NCBI GenBank assembly: GCA_945938055.1
Contig: CAMEUH010000093.1
Location: 1-9,038, forward strand
Direction of reading: 5' to 3'
Source of the DNA: an uncultured Eubacteriaceae bacterium
GTDB taxonomy: Bacteria > Bacillota > Clostridia > Lachnospirales > Lachnospiraceae
DNA length: 9,038 nt
In this document: positions 5,871 to 9,038 of the stretch, piece by piece
How the letters are laid out: every line of letters begins with the position of its first letter
Numbering within the stretch: position 1 is the first letter of the stretch
Position numbers and translations under genes: made by a program
The notes under the pieces: generated by a model
Told to the model about the DNA's origin: nothing
Database searches by the model: none
Seen by the model: only the letters and a program-made list of their open reading frames with translations

Positions 5871-7291
5871 TGGATGATTTAAATTTAGATGGATTATATT
5901 CAAAAGTTCCGAGGATAGTTCATAACAGACTTAGTGAAGTCGTTACAAAACAGGTGCAGGAAGGAAAGCAGGGAAATGTGATTCAGATATCAGAGAAAAG
6001 AGGGAAAAAGATTTCGTATAAAAAGGTGCTGATTGTTTTACTGGCCGCAGTAATGGTACTCGGAACAACAGTATTTGCGGATAATATTTATCATATCCTG
6101 ATTAAAAAAGATGGATATAAGACGGAAATTCTTAAAGAATCAGAAGGAAATACGGAAAGCCTTGGTGAGTTTGAGGAATTTGATTATGTTGCCTTGAAAT
6201 ACAATTATATTCCTGAGGGATATGTATCTGAATTAGAAAAACAGCTGAATTCGGAACAGTATTTAAAATATGCAGATTCGAAGGCGGAGATGGTTGGAAT
6301 TAATAAACTTTATTCAGAAAACGGCGGCTGGATTTCGCCTTTAATTTGTGAGGCAAATTCTGATGATAAAGTCTCGGAAATCTACAGCACGAAAAACGTG
6401 GAGGAACTAAATTTCGTTGGGAAGAAAGTATATATTATCAGTAAATATACCACGGATACAATGGGGTGTGACAAGGAATGCTATGTATTTTTTGAAGACA
6501 GCAGTTACTATGCGGTTATTGAAATGAATTCCATTGTGTCGATGGAAGATGCAAAAAAATTTGTCCAAAATTGTTCTCTGGAGGGAACCAATGAACCGTG
6601 GATGCCGGATGCCACTGTGATTTCCAGGGAAATAATTTATAAAAATAGTTTTACCGCAGGAAATCAGGTAATACAAAAAACCGTAAATTATGGTCCGGAT
6701 TGGAATTGGCTGTTTACACAGTTTCATCAGCAGGGAGAAACCATTGAAAATGACGGATGCGAATTTACGCTAAATAGCTACAAATATATTGATAATATCA
6801 GTGAATATGCTGATAAGGGGAAATTCAGCATTGAAGTAAAACAGGATTGGTTCGATGAGAAGGGTAATATTCTTCCGCGTCATGTGGAGATTGTAAAACA
6901 GGGAGACGGAATCAAGACGGTTGATGAGGTTATTGATGAAAGGGATATACCGGTAAAGCTTCTGGTTGTGAATTTTACTGTGGAAGTGAAGGAAAATCCA
7001 TATAATAGAAAAATACATATAATGCCATTTCTTGAGTTAGACGGATTACAGGAAAATTATCCTGAAGCCGGGACATATGAGCAGGGCGGAATCAGAGGTC
7101 ATGGAGAGGCAATTTATAACGATATTGGGATAGATGAGGGTGAAGGATTCGATTATGCGGATTTGAAAGTTGGGGATGTTGTTTCCTATAATCTGATTTA
7201 TGTTGTGGATGAAGAGGATATGAAACATGTGGGACTGGTGTTTGATCATACGCATATCATACGTACTTCATTCGATTTGAGAGCACAGTAA
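5870..7291 (+). CDS. Membrane anti-sigma factor with large extracytoplasmic sensor region
   Basis: A 473-residue protein read from ATG 5870, which overlaps the sigma stop by 1 nt. GTG at 5867 gives one extra residue and better spacing to AAGGAGGA (5853-5860), so the start is ambiguous. Residues 1-50 are cytoplasmic; LYSKVPRIVHNRL (9-21) has the V-P-x-x-V-H-x-R pattern common at the N-terminus of clostridial anti-sigma proteins and should grip the sigma factor. One helix (about 52-70) crosses the membrane. Outside, residues about 105-236 resemble DUF4367-type domains (YIPEGY near the start), and about 245-473 form a second beta-rich region, possibly immunoglobulin-like. Five extracytoplasmic cysteines (160, 200, 204, 235, 297) are noteworthy. 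Domain names come from pattern memory, not a profile search. The pairing with the sigma gene makes the anti-sigma role very likely; the signal is unknown. Confidence 0.85.
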   Translation: MDDLNLDGLYSKVPRIVHNRLSEVVTKQVQEGKQGNVIQISEKRGKKISYKKVLIVLLAAVMVLGTTVFADNIYHILIKKDGYKTEILKESEGNTESLGEFEEFDYVALKYNYIPEGYVSELEKQLNSEQYLKYADSKAEMVGINKLYSENGGWISPLICEANSDDKVSEIYSTKNVEELNFVGKKVYIISKYTTDTMGCDKECYVFFEDSSYYAVIEMNSIVSMEDAKKFVQNCSLEGTNEPWMPDATVISREIIYKNSFTAGNQVIQKTVNYGPDWNWLFTQFHQQGETIENDGCEFTLNSYKYIDNISEYADKGKFSIEVKQDWFDEKGNILPRHVEIVKQGDGIKTVDEVIDERDIPVKLLVVNFTVEVKENPYNRKIHIMPFLELDGLQENYPEAGTYEQGGIRGHGEAIYNDIGIDEGEGFDYADLKVGDVVSYNLIYVVDEEDMKHVGLVFDHTHIIRTSFDLRAQ

Positions 7292-7330
7292 TTGAATAAA
7301 TCGGTTCCCTGGAGAATAAAGAATAGAAAA

Positions 7331-7383
7331 AGACGTGAATTTGACCTACAAAATTTGTAAGCCAAAATTCACGTCTCCTTTTT
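7331..7383. terminator. Bidirectional terminator between convergent genes
   Basis: AGACGTGAATTT (7331-7342) pairs perfectly with AAATTCACGTCT (7365-7376). The interior can add a smaller TACAA/TTGTA stem. On the plus strand CCTTTTT follows; on the minus strand the A-run at 7327-7331 becomes TTTTT right after the stem. It therefore serves both the anti-sigma gene and the carboxypeptidase gene, whose stop codons lie 40 nt and 22 nt away. Confidence 0.85.
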
Positions 7384-7397
7384 GCATTTTATCATTA

Positions 7398-8879
7398 TTA
7401 GAATCTCAGTTTCCGTCTGCGATATCCGCGTCTGCGCTTTCGTGTTTTCATGACTTCCTTTCCATATTCTGAATAATTCATGAAAATTAGTCCTAAAAGG
7501 ATAATGGTAAGGAACAAAAATGCTACAACACCATAAATAATATGTATCGCATTGATTACAATATAATCCTTTATAACCAGTGGCGTCTGCTCCTTTTCCG
7601 GAAGGTAAGGGAGATTGGTTGGTCTGGAAGCAGTACTGGTATTGCTGGTTGTGGAAACAAGAAGCTCTGAATTGCCGACAACCACATCACCATATTTAAA
7701 CTGAACGGTAGCAAAGGTATCTCCGGATGCAGCATCGCGGCTGATGACCATGTCGATATCATCGCTTGTGACACCAACAGGAACCGTTACGGCTGAGGAT
7801 GCCAGCGAAAAGGAAACATTGGATTTGCCGAACACGCTGGAATTATAATAACTGGAATCATTTAAAAGTCCGCTGGTGTCTGAGGAATTTAAAGTCAGCT
7901 TTTCAAAATTGTTAAAACCATATTCAAAAAGAGCCGTCGTATCCACAAAACGCTGTTCCGGTTCATCGCAAAGAAGCACAACCGCAATCAGATTCATGTC
8001 GCCTTTGGTTGCAAAGGTACACAGGGTATATTTGGATTCGTCCGTAAAACCGGTCTTTCCGCCTACCGCATATTCATAATAATACTGGCTGTTTTTCTTA
8101 AGCATCTCATGACGCTGGTAAATGGTACGTTCATAGCCATATTTATTGGTTGGCGGGATTACGTAGGACAAGGTATTCATCATTTCAATGATAGTGGAAT
8201 TATTCATGCATGCACGTGAAAACATGGCAATGTCGTAAGCGGTAGTGTAATGCTCTGGGTTATTTAAGCCGCTGGCATTGGCAAAGTGGGTGTTCAGGGC
8301 ACCAAGTTCGGCAGCACGCGCGTTCATCATTTCGGCAAATGCAGGTACGGAACCTGCAACATGTTCTGCCAGACCATATGCCACATCATTGGCAGACTTA
8401 AGAAGCAGGGCATACATAGCCTGTTCTACGGTAAATTGCTCTCCTTCCACAATATCAAGCTTGGCGTCTTCCCATGTGACACTATGTTCCGCATCATAAG
8501 AAAATGTAACGGTTTCCGATAAACTACAGTTTTCGATTACAAGGAGTGCAGTCATAAGCTTTGTGACACTGGCAGGATATGCCTTAATGTGACTGCTCTT
8601 CTCATAAAGAATCGTACCGGTATCCGCATCGATTAAGATGGCACTTCCGGCGGAAACTTCGGGTGGAACTGGCCAGCCTTCTCCCATGTCGGTTATGTCT
8701 TCACCGGAAGAATTATCGTTTTCAGGAGGGGCTGAAGTCTCCCCATTTTGTGTGGCATTATCAGTATTCTGGGGTATTGTATTATATATAATGTCATTCT
8801 GTGCATATGTAACCTGTGATGTACATAAAATGAGCATCATTATCATGATGATGGACAAAATTAATCTTCTATTTCTCAT
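7398..8879 (-). CDS. Membrane-anchored D-alanyl-D-alanine carboxypeptidase (PBP5/DacF type, peptidase S11)
   Basis: Removes the terminal D-Ala from peptidoglycan pentapeptides outside the membrane, limiting cross-linking. The protein has 493 residues: a signal peptide (about 1-26, cleavage probably after VTYA), a low-complexity Asn/Glu/Ser linker (about 27-70), then the penicillin-binding fold. All three active-site motifs are present: SVTK (Ser104 nucleophile, Lys107), SAN (162-164) and KTG (275-277). A beta-rich C-terminal domain (about 325-410) precedes a transmembrane helix (about 444-467) and a very basic tail (KTRKRRRGYRRRKLRF). Most relatives use an amphipathic helix as anchor, so a true helix plus basic tail is slightly unusual. 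ATG 8879 is chosen because it begins the signal peptide; an in-frame ATG at 8978 would put 33 charged residues before it and lies inside the upstream gene. The ribosome site is weak (AAAAGG), consistent with translational coupling. Confidence 0.93.
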   Translation of the reverse strand: MRNRRLILSIIMIMMLILCTSQVTYAQNDIIYNTIPQNTDNATQNGETSAPPENDNSSGEDITDMGEGWPVPPEVSAGSAILIDADTGTILYEKSSHIKAYPASVTKLMTALLVIENCSLSETVTFSYDAEHSVTWEDAKLDIVEGEQFTVEQAMYALLLKSANDVAYGLAEHVAGSVPAFAEMMNARAAELGALNTHFANASGLNNPEHYTTAYDIAMFSRACMNNSTIIEMMNTLSYVIPPTNKYGYERTIYQRHEMLKKNSQYYYEYAVGGKTGFTDESKYTLCTFATKGDMNLIAVVLLCDEPEQRFVDTTALFEYGFNNFEKLTLNSSDTSGLLNDSSYYNSSVFGKSNVSFSLASSAVTVPVGVTSDDIDMVISRDAASGDTFATVQFKYGDVVVGNSELLVSTTSNTSTASRPTNLPYLPEKEQTPLVIKDYIVINAIHIIYGVVAFLFLTIILLGLIFMNYSEYGKEVMKTRKRRRGYRRRKLRF

Positions 8880-9038
8880 TATTACCTTTTGCCTTTTTCC
8901 TGGTATTGTTTCGCTTAATGACCTTAAGTCTTGTAAATTCCTCACGTTCCTTTTCTTCCAGTGCATTGGAAATATCATGTACCAGTGTAGTATAGGTAGG
9001 AATGGTGATATTCTTAAGGGCGTTGGAAGAAAAGGAAC
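8869..9038 (-). CDS. 3' end of an unidentified gene (partial, C-terminal 55 residues)
   Basis: An open frame enters from the right edge and ends at TAG 8869-8871, overlapping the carboxypeptidase start by 11 nt. The visible part contains NITIPTYTTLVHDI, then an acidic helix (NALEEKEREEF) and a basic, disordered end (KVIKRNNTRKKAKGNNEK). It is protein-like, and the other two frames on this strand are poorer: one has a stop near the edge, and the other is the carboxypeptidase frame read upstream of its signal peptide. I do not recognise the family from this fragment. The overlap indicates an operon with translational coupling to the carboxypeptidase gene. Confidence 0.7.
   Translation of the reverse strand, partial: SFSSNALKNITIPTYTTLVHDISNALEEKEREEFTRLKVIKRNNTRKKAKGNNEK

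Noticed and set aside
6407..7255. Minus-strand open frames inside the anti-sigma gene
   Set aside because: They are antisense to a continuous coding frame, without ribosome sites or recognisable products.
5238..7312. Inverted 9-base match: CCAGGGAAC (5238-5246) and GTTCCCTGG (7304-7312)
   Set aside because: A 9-base match over this length is expected by chance, and the flanks do not match, so it is not evidence of an element boundary.
8880..8978. N-terminal extension of the carboxypeptidase from the ATG at 8978
   Set aside because: It would put 33 charged residues before a normal signal peptide and overlap the upstream gene by over 100 nt. The ATG at 8879 explains the protein better.

Overview
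The window looks like chromosomal DNA from an anaerobic Firmicute, most likely Lachnospiraceae or a close clostridial relative (inference). The reasons are a moderately AT-rich sequence, strong AGGAGG-type ribosome binding sites, a clostridial-type AdhE, a probable Rex-controlled fermentation promoter, and an ECF sigma factor paired with a large membrane anti-sigma factor. There are no tRNA or rRNA genes, CRISPR array or intact mobile element. The window reads as ordinary core and near-core genome with one small decayed patch.

Layout. (1) 42-2847: adhE, the bifunctional acetaldehyde/alcohol dehydrogenase, as a single-gene unit. It has a consensus promoter, two Rex-like operators placed on that promoter, and a strong terminator. 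(2) 2867-4569: a probable two-gene operon of a PilZ-domain protein (candidate c-di-GMP receptor) and a DEDDh 3'-5' exonuclease related to the KapD group, which carries a C-terminal Cys/His cluster. (3) 4702-5051: a 97-residue one-helix membrane protein of unknown function with its own terminator. (4) 5074-5273: a very small gene that appears broken by a frameshift and a stop codon, followed by a 22-bp-stem terminator. (5) 5289-7291: an ECF sigma factor gene overlapping the gene for a 473-residue membrane protein that is almost certainly its anti-sigma factor, preceded by a possible ECF-type self-promoter and a 12-bp palindrome. (6) 7331-9038, minus strand: a membrane-anchored D-alanyl-D-alanine carboxypeptidase and, overlapping its start, the 3' end of an unidentified gene cut off by the window edge. 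A bidirectional terminator separates the convergent units 5 and 6.

How the parts work together. AdhE disposes of NADH by reducing acetyl-CoA to ethanol, and Rex senses the NADH/NAD+ ratio, so the operator arrangement closes a redox feedback loop. The sigma/anti-sigma pair is an envelope-signalling module that ends next to a peptidoglycan-trimming enzyme; any functional tie between the two is only suggested by adjacency. I do not see a wholly new multi-gene system. The items most worth checking are the double Rex arrangement, the decayed microgene, the sigma module with its candidate self-promoter, and the PilZ-exonuclease pairing.
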